Made by a program: the position numbers and the translations under genes
The notes under the pieces: generated by a model
What the model saw: only the letters and a program-made list of their open reading frames with translations
Told to the model about the DNA's origin: nothing
Databases searched by the model: none
Part shown: piece by piece, positions 26,548-35,011 of the stretch
Numbering within the stretch: the first letter of the stretch is position 1
Layout of the letters: every line of letters begins with the position of its first letter
Source: Shimia sagamensis
GTDB lineage: Bacteria > Pseudomonadota > Alphaproteobacteria > Rhodobacterales > Rhodobacteraceae
Length of the DNA: 64,000 bases
NCBI RefSeq assembly: GCF_900182745.1
Contig: NZ_FXTY01000002.1
Coordinates: forward strand, 620,001-684,000
Direction: 5' to 3'

Positions 26548-27564
26548 TTAGTGGTTGATCGCCAGAGGACTGTCTTCGCGCAACTTCGGAGTATAAAGCG
26601 TGAAAGTGGCCCGGCCGTCATGTTTGGACGCATAAAGCGCCACATCCGCGTCATCCATCAGCTGCTCTGCAGACGCGGCACCGTTGCCGTCGTAGATCGC
26701 AATACCCACACTGGCCGACACTTTGCACAGGGTGTCTTTGTAGGCGACCGGACGCTCCACCTCTTTGATGATCCGGGTGCAGATGCGACCCAGGATTTCT
26801 TCATCAATGGTGCCGTTGATCACCAGCACAAATTCATCCCCGCCAACACGCGCCACAACATCGTCACCGCGGCTGCTGTCGACCAACACTTTGGCAACAT
26901 GCTGCAACACAATGTCACCGGCTGCGTGGCCTTTGGTGTCGTTGACCTCTTTGAAGAAATCGAGATCCACATGCAGCAAGCCAAACGGGGTGCGGTCTTC
27001 CACCATACGCGGCAGAATGTGATCCAGCGCGCGGCGGTTTTTCAGGCCTGTCAGCGTGTCCGTGTAGGCCTGCTCTTCGGCGGCAATCTTTGCGCCTTGC
27101 AGACGCTGATTGAGCTTCCGGTGCGCTTCCATTGCGGCAGATTTTGCCTCCACCAGATAGAGCATCTCGATGGTCAGGTCAGTGGCCGCAAAATCGGACG
27201 CGTTCAGGGAGTATTCCTGCACCGCGTCCAGAATGGAAATACCAAAGCTCAGATTCACAATGGCGCCACCTTCGGCGCAGGGCATCAACACGCCTTTGAG
27301 CCCGGTTTGCGGCTCCACACGTTTTTTCAAGTGCAGCTTCTTACCCGCCGCCGCCAACAAGGTTTCCATCGAGGTGATGGAGTGCGGACGGTTTAATTCA
27401 AACGCTTCCAAAAACCGGATTCCAAGGATGCTGTTCTCGCCGTAAAGCTTGGTCACGGTTGGGCCTGCGTGGGTGATTTTGCCAAATTTATCCAGACACA
27501 CGTGCATCGGGCACAGCACATCCAACGTCGCCATAGTATCGCAGCGGTTTTGCGTATCGCTCAT
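26548..27564 (-). CDS. HNOBA-GGDEF diguanylate cyclase paired with H-NOX-like protein
   Basis: A 338-residue cytosolic signalling protein. Residues 15-140 match the H-NOX-associated (HNOBA) PAS-like domain of soluble guanylate cyclases: FGKITHAGPTVTKL, FELNRP, TGLKGVL and NASDFAATDLTIEMLYLVEA. Residues 140-170 look like a signalling helix. Residues 170-325 are a GGDEF domain with an intact GGDEF at 241-245 and an RxxD product-inhibition site (RGDD, 232-235), so it should make cyclic di-GMP and feel product feedback. It overlaps the H-NOX-like gene by four bases, so the two proteins are probably produced together and interact, like the separated halves of a guanylate cyclase with a different output domain. 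Confidence 0.88.
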   Translation of the reverse strand: MSDTQNRCDTMATLDVLCPMHVCLDKFGKITHAGPTVTKLYGENSILGIRFLEAFELNRPHSITSMETLLAAAGKKLHLKKRVEPQTGLKGVLMPCAEGGAIVNLSFGISILDAVQEYSLNASDFAATDLTIEMLYLVEAKSAAMEAHRKLNQRLQGAKIAAEEQAYTDTLTGLKNRRALDHILPRMVEDRTPFGLLHVDLDFFKEVNDTKGHAAGDIVLQHVAKVLVDSSRGDDVVARVGGDEFVLVINGTIDEEILGRICTRIIKEVERPVAYKDTLCKVSASVGIAIYDGNGAASAEQLMDDADVALYASKHDGRATFTLYTPKLREDSPLAINH

Positions 27565-28148
27565 CCGGCCCGTGCCCCCAATTCAAACTCGCGCCCGCTG
27601 GCAAAGGCCTGCTCCACCAAAGTGATATCAATCACTTCGGCATCAGCCTGCGCCCCGCGATGCTCCAAGAAGACAAGCGCACCGTAGTCATCCGCCATAG
27701 TGCGCAAAATGCCAATCATAACATAGCCAAAGCCTGCCTGTTCGCCTTTGCAGGTCAGGCTGAACGACTCGGCGGAATGCTGACGCACTTCCATGGACGG
27801 CAGGACAAGATCATCCACGGCCAGCTTGGCCCGATCCGGCAATTCATCCAGCGAATGCAGAAAATCGACAAAATCAACGCCCCCAAACCGCAGCAATCTG
27901 CGCAGCGCTTCAACATTGGGATGGGTCACGAGGTAGGTGCCAATATCCTCAAGCACAGTCTCTTCCGGCACGCCAATCACGTCTTTGGCTGCGGCAATGA
28001 GATTTTCCGTGACACTATCGTCGTAGTGCAACATGGCTTCAAAATCAGTGACTTCGACACCCGCGCGGCGAGTCACCTCAAGCCACCGCGACTGCCCATA
28101 GCTGTCGCGGACAAAGCACTGTATCGCCCTGTTGACCAACCCATGCAT
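27561..28148 (-). CDS. H-NOX-like (haem-NO-binding fold) protein without obvious haem ligand
   Basis: A 195-residue protein with the full-length H-NOX pattern: MHGLVNRAIQCFVRDSYG at the start, a DDSVTENLIAAA segment near residue 43, LEDIGTYLV near residue 66 and a FVDFLHSLDEL segment near residue 93. In canonical proteins the pattern LDxLH carries the proximal haem histidine; here that place is proline (about P104). A YxSxR propionate-binding motif is also not recognisable around residues 129-136, where the sequence reads FSLTCKG. A histidine at about position 98 is a possible substitute. It may bind haem differently or not at all. It is the first gene of a pair with the HNOBA-GGDEF protein. 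Confidence 0.8.
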   Translation of the reverse strand: MHGLVNRAIQCFVRDSYGQSRWLEVTRRAGVEVTDFEAMLHYDDSVTENLIAAAKDVIGVPEETVLEDIGTYLVTHPNVEALRRLLRFGGVDFVDFLHSLDELPDRAKLAVDDLVLPSMEVRQHSAESFSLTCKGEQAGFGYVMIGILRTMADDYGALVFLEHRGAQADAEVIDITLVEQAFASGREFELGARAG

Positions 28149-28210
28149 AGCTTCACCTCATTCGTCGTGGCCTATCAGACCAGACTCACCTTAAGATTTT
28201 CCCAACAACC

Positions 28211-29962
28211 TCAGAAGTCTGGGAATAATTCCAAATCCCCAACCCACAGTGAGCGCCGACTGCTGGGAGCAACCTCGTAGCGCCCCTGTAATATAGAGCG
28301 AACTTGCGTCACCGTCACCTCTTTGCCGCCAATGGGCGTCAAGAAATCCCCCACTGAGAGAGTTTCTCCAGAGAAATACAGGCTGTATACGTCATATTCC
28401 TGCCCCTGTGCCGGAATAAACATCATGCCTTGCCTGGTGTTGTCGTCCGGCAGAAACCTGCCAAGCAGCAAAACACAGCCTGGATCTGGCTGCGCGGCGC
28501 ATTGAACGGCCCAGTCCCGCAACCGAAAATGCGGCCACGCCTGCAGCATTTCCACATCCACCGTCTCCCCCTCCGGAACAACCGTCAAATGGGCATAAAC
28601 CTGTGCCGCCAATGCATCAGAGCCACGGCCCTCTTGACCCTGCTCAAACTGCCAGGGGCTGCTTGCAGTCTCCGCCCGGAGCAACGCTGCCTGAAGAGCA
28701 TCCTCCGTCTGTGCGACACCGTCTTTCAGCTGTTCAACACCTGCTCGCCCCGGCTTGCCCCAGTCATGGGTCAATTCATACAACGCCATATCCGCCAGGT
28801 CCGATGTACCATTTTCAATGCGCGCCACTTGTGATCGGGTCGAAAGCAATTCTGCATTGAGCATTGGTGTCTGCCAGGCGGCAGCGACAAGAAACACAAC
28901 AACCGCCGCCAGAATATTGGCCTGTCGAATGCGCGCCATCCACGGCCCGCGCAGCACAACTGCCAGCGCATAAGTCACCGCATACAGCGCCACAATGGCA
29001 GCCGTGGCTGCGGCCGCCAACCGCGCCGGGGTCCAGCCGTACTGCGCCACCCGCAAAGACAACGCATAAATTGCCAGCCCGGCAATCACCGGCAACAACA
29101 GCGCCAAAGCCGCTGTGCATAGGCGCATCCACCGCGAGCGCACCGCATCCGCATCACCGCGATCAATCGAAATACTGACAAGGCTGATCATGGCCAGCCC
29201 AACAAACAGTAATGTGGCCGTACGGCTCAAACTGCCAAACAGGTTTCCGGGGTTTTGCGCCAGCGCCGCCACCACAAAGACCAGAACCACCACCAGCACC
29301 ACGGGCACCAACAGACGCAACAGCCGCAGCACCAGAAACGGCGACAGGTATTCGCGCATTTCATGTACCACTGACAGGCCCAACCCCAAGGCAAAGCCAG
29401 TGATCACAAACGGCACACCGTCTATGTCGATGATGTCTTCTATGATCGTGAGTCCAACAATCTCCAAAAGCGCATGGCTCATGAACAAAACCGCCCAGGA
29501 CAGCCCGGCAAACAACCAGCCCGCCGAGTAGCGCACAAGAATACTCCAGCTCACATCAAACAAATGGCCGTAGTCGCGCAAACTGTGATGATCCCGCAAA
29601 AGCGCCGCGGCAAAAGGCGTGCCAATGGAGATAAACACCCCCCACGCCATAATTGGGTGCGCTGCCTCGGCGAAGGCATCAAGCGTCTCAAACCGCCACC
29701 CGGCCCAGGTCAATAATAGCGCTGCCACGGCAGACAACCACAGCGCCGGCAACGCGGCGCGTGCCACACGGTACGGACCGCTCAAGCCCAGTAACACGGC
29801 AAAGAAGCCAGAGACAAAAGAGGTCACAGCCAGATAGACATGCGGGTGCGTTATGACATCGGGGAGATGGTCCACCAATGCCCAAATCGCCAACCCGGCG
29901 ATGGCCCCAACAATGGCCATTTCCGCGCGCCCGGTGACTGTGCGCCCGTCCTGAGTGTGCAT
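28211..29962 (-). CDS. DUF4153-family polytopic membrane protein
   Basis: A 583-residue inner-membrane protein with about ten hydrophobic segments in the first 370 residues and a soluble C-terminal domain of about 200 residues. The overall layout and the DYGHLFDVSWSILVRYSAGW segment fit DUF4153, a family of unknown function. The ATG at 29962 is chosen because AGGAGGGG lies five bases upstream; an upstream start would add 15 residues without a ribosome site. Its neighbours (H-NOX-like pair, MttB-like protein) are separate units and do not suggest a role. Confidence 0.8.
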   Translation of the reverse strand: MHTQDGRTVTGRAEMAIVGAIAGLAIWALVDHLPDVITHPHVYLAVTSFVSGFFAVLLGLSGPYRVARAALPALWLSAVAALLLTWAGWRFETLDAFAEAAHPIMAWGVFISIGTPFAAALLRDHHSLRDYGHLFDVSWSILVRYSAGWLFAGLSWAVLFMSHALLEIVGLTIIEDIIDIDGVPFVITGFALGLGLSVVHEMREYLSPFLVLRLLRLLVPVVLVVVLVFVVAALAQNPGNLFGSLSRTATLLFVGLAMISLVSISIDRGDADAVRSRWMRLCTAALALLLPVIAGLAIYALSLRVAQYGWTPARLAAAATAAIVALYAVTYALAVVLRGPWMARIRQANILAAVVVFLVAAAWQTPMLNAELLSTRSQVARIENGTSDLADMALYELTHDWGKPGRAGVEQLKDGVAQTEDALQAALLRAETASSPWQFEQGQEGRGSDALAAQVYAHLTVVPEGETVDVEMLQAWPHFRLRDWAVQCAAQPDPGCVLLLGRFLPDDNTRQGMMFIPAQGQEYDVYSLYFSGETLSVGDFLTPIGGKEVTVTQVRSILQGRYEVAPSSRRSLWVGDLELFPDF

Positions 29963-30085
29963 GATACCCCTCCTGCAACCCTGTTGGGCGTTTATAGCGA
30001 GGAGCATTTCAAAAACAATGATTTATAACAATTACAGCATCTGACAATTCTTGCAGGCTGCGGGTGCGAAAATTGCACCTTTCGG

Positions 30086-31654
30086 TCAAAAATCGGTTGG
30101 TGCGCCACCGTCTTCTTTGCGTTTTGCGACAAACTCCGCCAAGGCTGCGCGGTGATCAGATGGCATCTCTGGCGCCTCAAACTGCGCAATTATGTCTTTG
30201 AACAAGTGATGCGCACGCTCAGCTGTCCACGCCCCCCCGGCCGCTTCAAACGCCTCATAATTGCGCCAATCAGAGACAAATGGCTGGTGAAAAGCGGTGG
30301 TGTAGCGCTCTTGGGTGTGCGCAATACCAAAGAAATGCCCGTCCGTGCCCACCTCTGCAATTGCCTCCAACGCAATCTCCGCCGGTCCGGTGGCACAAAT
30401 TTCCGGTTCCATATACCGCTGGATGATTTGCAACTCCTCACAATCCATCACAAACTTCTCCGGACTGGCGATCAGCCCGCCTTCCAGCCATCCGGCGGCG
30501 TGATACACCATATTGGTGCACGACTGCACCGCGCTCCACAGGCTATTACACGTCTCCCACATTGCCTGCGCATCCGGCACATTGGCCGCACAGACGCCGC
30601 TGGCGCGCATCGGCAGACCATAGAACCGCGCCATCTGGCCTGTCATTTGGGTGGCGCGCATATACTCCGGCGTGCCAAACGCCGGTGCGCCGGATTTCAT
30701 ATCAACGTTGCTGGTGAAGGTGCCAATCGCACAGGCCGCACCCGGGCGAATGTACTGTGCCAAGGCCACGGCACTCAACGCTTCGGCCAACGACTGCGCC
30801 ACCGCGCCCGCCATGGTCACCGGCGCCATTGCGCCCGCGAGCGTAAAGGGTGTCACCACCAAGCCTTGATTGCGCCGTGCCATGCGCATCCAACCGTCCA
30901 TCATGGGGTGATCATGTTTCAGTGGTGAGGTGGAATTGATGTTGGTGAACATGCGCGGGCTGGCCTCAAAATCCTCATGGCTCAACCCGCCCGCAAGCCG
31001 CACCATCTCCATCGCATCTTCCACCCGCTCTGCCCCCAGCGCATAGGCGTGCACCACTTTGTCGGTCAAAGTGAGCGTGTCGAACAAAACGTCCAAGTGC
31101 CGGATCGACGCGTGAATGTCTTGGGGTTCCACCGGATAACCGCCGGTGAAGTGGATACAGTTGAAGACCTGTGTCAGTTTCAAAAGGTTGGCGCAATGTT
31201 CTCGTGTGCCCGGCACCTTGCGGCCCAGTTCCAGATCCCAATAATTGGGCGGGCTGGACACATTGCCAAACAGGATGTGATTGTCTCCCATCACCAACTG
31301 CCGCTCTGGATTGCGCGGCGTCATGGTCCAGCGTGACGGTGCTTTTCCGACCATCTCCATGACAAAGGCGCGGTCCATAAAGACCTGCTCCCCCTCCACA
31401 CGGCACCCAGCTTGTTTCAGAAGGGTGCGGGCTTCGTCGTTGTAAAAGGCAATGCCGATCCCTTCGAGAATACGCATGGCGCCATCATGGATGGCCTGCA
31501 CACCCTCTTCTCGCAGCGGCTCTGTTGGGCGATCCGCATTGACCGGCAGCCGCCACGGCATCTGCTCGATGGCTCCGGATTTCATGCGCCGCGCCGCATT
31601 GCCCGCACGGCCACCACCGCGCCGCCCTCTTGCCTTTCCCTCTGGTCCTGACAT
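30086..31654 (-). CDS. MttB-family (trimethylamine/glycine betaine-type) methyltransferase
   Basis: A 522-residue member of the MttB superfamily, whose members transfer a methyl group from trimethylamine or quaternary amines to a corrinoid protein. Family segments include the PLREEGVQAIHDGAMRILEG start, LFGNVSSPPNYWDLE near residue 130, and SPLKHDHPMMDGWMRMARR near residue 244. The frame has no internal amber codon, so this is a non-pyrrolysine homologue, the group that includes glycine-betaine methyltransferases. No corrinoid protein or activase lies beside it. It has a basic, glycine/arginine-rich N-terminus of about 25 residues, common in roseobacter copies. The substrate is unknown; betaine from carnitine is a reasonable guess. 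Confidence 0.85.
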   Translation of the reverse strand: MSGPEGKARGRRGGGRAGNAARRMKSGAIEQMPWRLPVNADRPTEPLREEGVQAIHDGAMRILEGIGIAFYNDEARTLLKQAGCRVEGEQVFMDRAFVMEMVGKAPSRWTMTPRNPERQLVMGDNHILFGNVSSPPNYWDLELGRKVPGTREHCANLLKLTQVFNCIHFTGGYPVEPQDIHASIRHLDVLFDTLTLTDKVVHAYALGAERVEDAMEMVRLAGGLSHEDFEASPRMFTNINSTSPLKHDHPMMDGWMRMARRNQGLVVTPFTLAGAMAPVTMAGAVAQSLAEALSAVALAQYIRPGAACAIGTFTSNVDMKSGAPAFGTPEYMRATQMTGQMARFYGLPMRASGVCAANVPDAQAMWETCNSLWSAVQSCTNMVYHAAGWLEGGLIASPEKFVMDCEELQIIQRYMEPEICATGPAEIALEAIAEVGTDGHFFGIAHTQERYTTAFHQPFVSDWRNYEAFEAAGGAWTAERAHHLFKDIIAQFEAPEMPSDHRAALAEFVAKRKEDGGAPTDF

Positions 31655-31767
31655 CCTTGCTTCCCCTTCACGTTAGAGAAAGCAAAGGGCATCTTGAGGG
31701 GGCTGTCTGCGCGTTTGCGACAAATCTCGTCGTTTTTGGTCCACGCAACGACCCAGAGGTGCCAAAA

Positions 31768-31797
31768 CAAAACGGCGCACCCAAGGGCACGCCGTCA
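31768..31797 (-). terminator. Intrinsic terminator after HAD gene
   Basis: Read on the minus strand, ACGGCG and CGCCGT form a 6-bp G/C stem around a loop containing CCCTTGGG, followed directly by TTTTGTTTTGG. It starts about 25 bases after the HAD phosphatase stop, a typical factor-independent terminator layout. Confidence 0.65.
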
Positions 31798-31820
31798 AAA
31801 GCACACTATCAAATGGCGGG

Positions 31821-32510
31821 TTAGCCCACCATCCACGCGGGGATATGGCCAATGTTTGGTAAAACCACGTCTGCATGGGGTGAAAGTTCCGCCTCCAGTG
31901 CCACGCCAGTCAACACCGCAACAGTTTGCATCCCGGCCCGACGTCCAGCGATCAGATCATGGGTGCTGTCCCCCACCATCGCCACCCGCGCTGGGGCCAG
32001 TTTGGTGTGTTCGGCAAAGGCCAACAGCGGGGCTGGGTCAGGCTTGGCTCCAAAGCCGCTGTCAAACCCGGCGATGAAATCAAAGTGGTCCACAACACCT
32101 GCCCCGGTCAAATGCGCCTTGGCGCCGTATTCTGTATCGTTGGTCATCACGCCCAGCTTCAGACCTTGCGCACGAAACGCGTCCATCAGAGGGGCCAACG
32201 GCACAGCCGGTGCCAACGGAGCATCCGCCGCCGCCAGCATCAACTCTTCATCAATCGCATCCACATCCGAACCTGGCAAGACACTCGCCACGGCTTCCGC
32301 GGCCTCACGGTTGGTGCCGGCAATCACAAAGCTCTCTGGCCGGAAGGCCTGTGCTGCCAGATCAAACATCAAGGCATCTGCAATCCTGTGCGCCAGACCA
32401 GCGTCACCCTGAGCAAAGCGGTCAATCATTCCCGCCGCCCAGCCGTTCCAAGTCGCCCCGAAATCAAACAGGGTGCCATCTTTGTCAAACAGGAGTCCGT
32501 CTACGCGCAT
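31821..32510 (-). CDS. HAD-superfamily phosphatase, phosphoglycolate phosphatase-like
   Basis: A 229-residue HAD hydrolase. Motif I is LLFDKDGTLFDF near residue 6 with lysine between the two aspartates, motif II is the GVMTNDTEYGAK segment near residue 120, motif III holds the lysine of GAKPDP near residue 154, and motif IV is MVGDSTHD near residue 178. The length and cap size agree with phosphoglycolate-phosphatase-like (Gph) enzymes that clear 2-phosphoglycolate or related phosphoesters. The exact substrate is unknown. It is a single gene followed by a good terminator. Confidence 0.88.
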   Translation of the reverse strand: MRVDGLLFDKDGTLFDFGATWNGWAAGMIDRFAQGDAGLAHRIADALMFDLAAQAFRPESFVIAGTNREAAEAVASVLPGSDVDAIDEELMLAAADAPLAPAVPLAPLMDAFRAQGLKLGVMTNDTEYGAKAHLTGAGVVDHFDFIAGFDSGFGAKPDPAPLLAFAEHTKLAPARVAMVGDSTHDLIAGRRAGMQTVAVLTGVALEAELSPHADVVLPNIGHIPAWMVG

Positions 32511-32608
32511 GTTTGATGTGCCTTACATATATCTGTGGTCCGGTCCCGACCCTGCCCTGCCCCTCAGATCAGTGCAAGCAGATCTGCGCCGTTAATAAAA
32601 TCGCAACT

Positions 32609-32893
32609 TCAGGTCCAATGGGTGCGCGACGTGCCAAGCAACATTGCCGCCGCCATCATTGGCACCTCATAGGCGAGTGCATTTGTGTCGCAGAAATCAA
32701 CCACCCAGGCATCATCCATGGTGATAAACTCAAGCAAAGACCCCAAAAATTCCGGTTCAGACGCTCGCACGCGCAGGTCATCAATCGACGCACCAGTGGA
32801 GCCCAGAAACACCGAACACACCTCCTCGTTGTTAACCAGCCAAGCCAATGCCTTAAGCGCAGTGGTCTCCGCGACGTCCTGAGAAACACTCAT
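32609..32893 (-). CDS. DUF3572-family protein
   Basis: A 94-residue soluble acidic helical protein with the DUF3572 pattern (TALKALAWLVNNEEVCSVFL, GASIDDLRVRASEPEFLGSL). Function unknown. In alphaproteobacteria this small gene is often found beside pleD-type genes, and here it is divergent from a PleD-like cyclase with 84 bases between starts. The shared promoter region holds a TTAACCAT motif, so both could be under one cell-cycle-type control. Confidence 0.85.
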   Translation of the reverse strand: MSVSQDVAETTALKALAWLVNNEEVCSVFLGSTGASIDDLRVRASEPEFLGSLLEFITMDDAWVVDFCDTNALAYEVPMMAAAMLLGTSRTHWT

Positions 32894-32918
32894 TTTTTCT
32901 CACTTTCGAAAGGGTTTG

Positions 32919-32926
32919 TTAACCAT
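32919..32926. promoter_or_regulatory. CtrA-like half-site
   Basis: TTAACCAT, a form reported for alphaproteobacterial CtrA sites, lies between the divergent DUF3572 and PleD-like genes, about 50 bases upstream of the PleD-like ATG. No second TTAA at the usual spacing is seen, so it is only a half-site. Confidence 0.35.
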
Positions 32927-32977
32927 TCATACCACATTATGAACGTGTCCCTTCTTTCCACAGTTTCAGGTTCCTCT

Positions 32978-34402
32978 ATGGCAGCTCGTGTCTTGATCGT
33001 CGACAGCATTTCGGCGAACCGTATCTTGTTGAAAGTCAAACTTGCCAGCGCATTCGCTCAGGTTGAGCAGGCCGCCAGCGCAGGAGAGGCTTTGGATCTC
33101 CTGCAAACGGAGACCACCCCGGATCTATTGGTTCTGGGCGGCGACCTTGTGGACATGACCGCAATTGAGCTTTGTGCGCTTGTCAAAGAACAACCAAACC
33201 TGGCCAATTTGCCTGTGCTGTTGGTGCACACCGACGGCCACCACGCGGATTTGCTCGACGCGCTACGGGTTGGCGCAGACGATGCGTTTGACATGTCGGT
33301 CAGCACTGACGCGCTGTTGGCCCGCATCCGCTCAATTGTTCGGGGGCGCAACACGTTTGAAGAATTGCGCCTGCGCGAACGCGCGGGGCATATTCCTGGC
33401 CTGGCTGAGCCACTGACGGGGTTTGACTCACCCGCTTCCGTACTGCTGGCCGTGCGCAACGAAACCGAAGGCGCCCGCTGGCAGGCTCAACTGTCCAAAA
33501 TGGCACCGTTTGCGCTACGCTCTCAGGTCGAAGGTGACATCATGCGCAACGTTGGCCAGTTTGCCGCGCCGGATGCCATTGTGATCTCCCTCGCCGTGGC
33601 CGCGCCAGAAGAAGCCCTGCGCCTGCTGGCCGAAATCCGCGCCCGCGCCGCCACCCGCCAGGCTGCGGTTTTGGTGGTACTAGACGAATGCAACGACACC
33701 GCCCGCATCAATGCGCTGGACCTTGGTGCCAATGATGTGATTGCCGAAGGCTTTAACGCCGAAGAGGCGGTGCTGCGGCTCGACAAGATGATTGCCCGCA
33801 AACGCCTGACCGACCGCCTGCGCCAAAAAGTTGAGGACGGGTTGACCGCCTCTGTGACCGACCCGCTAACCGGGCTGTTCAACCGCCGCTATGCGATGCC
33901 GCATCTGGACAACATGGCCCAGCGCGCCAACGGCCAAACTGCCCCACAGGGTGACTTTGCGGTAATGCTGGCGGATCTCGATCATTTCAAAGACGTAAAC
34001 GACAAGTACGGCCATGCCGCCGGCGACATTGTGCTGGCGGAAATTGCCCGCCGCATGCGCGCCAACCTCAAATCTGCCGATCTGATTGCCCGCATGGGCG
34101 GCGAGGAATTTCTGGTGGTTGTGCAAACCGACAACCGCGAAAGTGCGGCCAAAGTTGCACAACGTCTCTGTGATGTGGTCCGCGCCAAGCCCATCTATCT
34201 ACGTGGCCGCGACATTCAGATCGCCGTCACCGTCAGCATTGGCGTGGCCATGGGCAGCGATATGCTGGAGGCCAAGAAAGCCAAATTCTCCGACAGCGAA
34301 GACAGCCTTGCCTGCGCCCTGATCGATCAAGCGGATCAGGCACTTTATGGCGCCAAGGCCGATGGCCGCGACAAGGTTCTGCTGTCCATTACAGCGGCGT
34401 AA
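32978..34402 (+). CDS. PleD-like diguanylate cyclase with degenerate first receiver domain
   Basis: A 474-residue PleD-type protein: receiver-like domain (residues 1-125), a second receiver-like adaptor (about 150-275), and a GGDEF domain (285-470) with active GGEEF at 374-378. Compared with PleD, the first receiver has lost key residues: the acidic pair after VLIVD is Asp-Ser, the phosphoacceptor position reads LVLGG with glycine in place of aspartate, and the conserved lysine is methionine. The inhibitory site reads KSAD rather than RxxD. The cyclase may thus be controlled without phosphorylation. I choose the ATG at 32978, preceded by CAGG; the frame upstream is open but overlaps two other genes. 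Confidence 0.88.
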   Translation: MAARVLIVDSISANRILLKVKLASAFAQVEQAASAGEALDLLQTETTPDLLVLGGDLVDMTAIELCALVKEQPNLANLPVLLVHTDGHHADLLDALRVGADDAFDMSVSTDALLARIRSIVRGRNTFEELRLRERAGHIPGLAEPLTGFDSPASVLLAVRNETEGARWQAQLSKMAPFALRSQVEGDIMRNVGQFAAPDAIVISLAVAAPEEALRLLAEIRARAATRQAAVLVVLDECNDTARINALDLGANDVIAEGFNAEEAVLRLDKMIARKRLTDRLRQKVEDGLTASVTDPLTGLFNRRYAMPHLDNMAQRANGQTAPQGDFAVMLADLDHFKDVNDKYGHAAGDIVLAEIARRMRANLKSADLIARMGGEEFLVVVQTDNRESAAKVAQRLCDVVRAKPIYLRGRDIQIAVTVSIGVAMGSDMLEAKKAKFSDSEDSLACALIDQADQALYGAKADGRDKVLLSITAA

Positions 34403-34495
34403 GGCGCAGTACTTTCTTGGTGCGCAAAAACGGCTAAGCAGTATGGCCGGTGTCAAATGTGTCAACCCAACCGCACCTTAGCGGCTCAAAATGAC

Positions 34496-35011
34496 CTATG
34501 GTTGTTTTGGCGGACGTTTCTTGTCTTTTGGCCCGCGCTCCAGAACCTCTTCCAACCGATCCGCATAAGAGGCGCGCTCCGCGTCACTCATCGACAGGAT
34601 TTTGGCAAGGAACACATCCCGCGCCATCACACGGCGGCGCTCGCCTGCCTGATCCAACGAGGCCACCAGATCACGCAGCGACGTTTCATCCAAAGGCGAC
34701 GTCCGCAACACAGTTAGAGCTTCTCTGTAAAGCCGGTGATCCGCGCGGTGATCTACGTCCGACTTGCGATACGTACTGCGAATGGCGCGTCCGACTTCGC
34801 GCTTGTCATCAAACGTCAGTGCTTTGATATATGGCGACCCAAACCGGTCTGACGCTGGCCGCTTGTCTCCATGACCACGCAAACTGATCACCGCCCCTCC
34901 CACGACTCCAATGATCAACAGGTTGAGCGCCAATGACCCAATCAACAGCGCGCGGGTCAGGCGGCGTGGTTTTGGGCTGGGCACATCGTTTTTTGGCTCA
35001 GTCATGCTCAC
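34496..35011 (-). CDS. Periplasmic metal-sensor-like membrane protein
   Basis: A 171-residue protein with a short basic N-terminus, one membrane span (ALLIGSLALNLLIIGVVGGA, residues 21-40) and a helical periplasmic region rich in Arg, Asp and Glu. This layout matches the Metal_resist/CnrX-Spy-like sensors that partner anti-sigma and ECF sigma factors. It overlaps the upstream membrane gene by four bases and is the third gene after an ECF sigma factor, so a role in sensing envelope or metal stress is likely. The ligand is unknown. Confidence 0.7.
   Translation of the reverse strand: MSMTEPKNDVPSPKPRRLTRALLIGSLALNLLIIGVVGGAVISLRGHGDKRPASDRFGSPYIKALTFDDKREVGRAIRSTYRKSDVDHRADHRLYREALTVLRTSPLDETSLRDLVASLDQAGERRRVMARDVFLAKILSMSDAERASYADRLEEVLERGPKDKKRPPKQP

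Noticed and set aside
30086-31654. Possible pyrrolysine-type MttB
   Set aside because: The frame has no in-frame TAG, so it is not the pyrrolysine-containing trimethylamine enzyme.
32210-32977. Long N-terminal extension of the PleD-like frame
   Set aside because: The extension crosses the antisense HAD and DUF3572 genes and is low-complexity; the receiver domain starts cleanly at the ATG at 32978.
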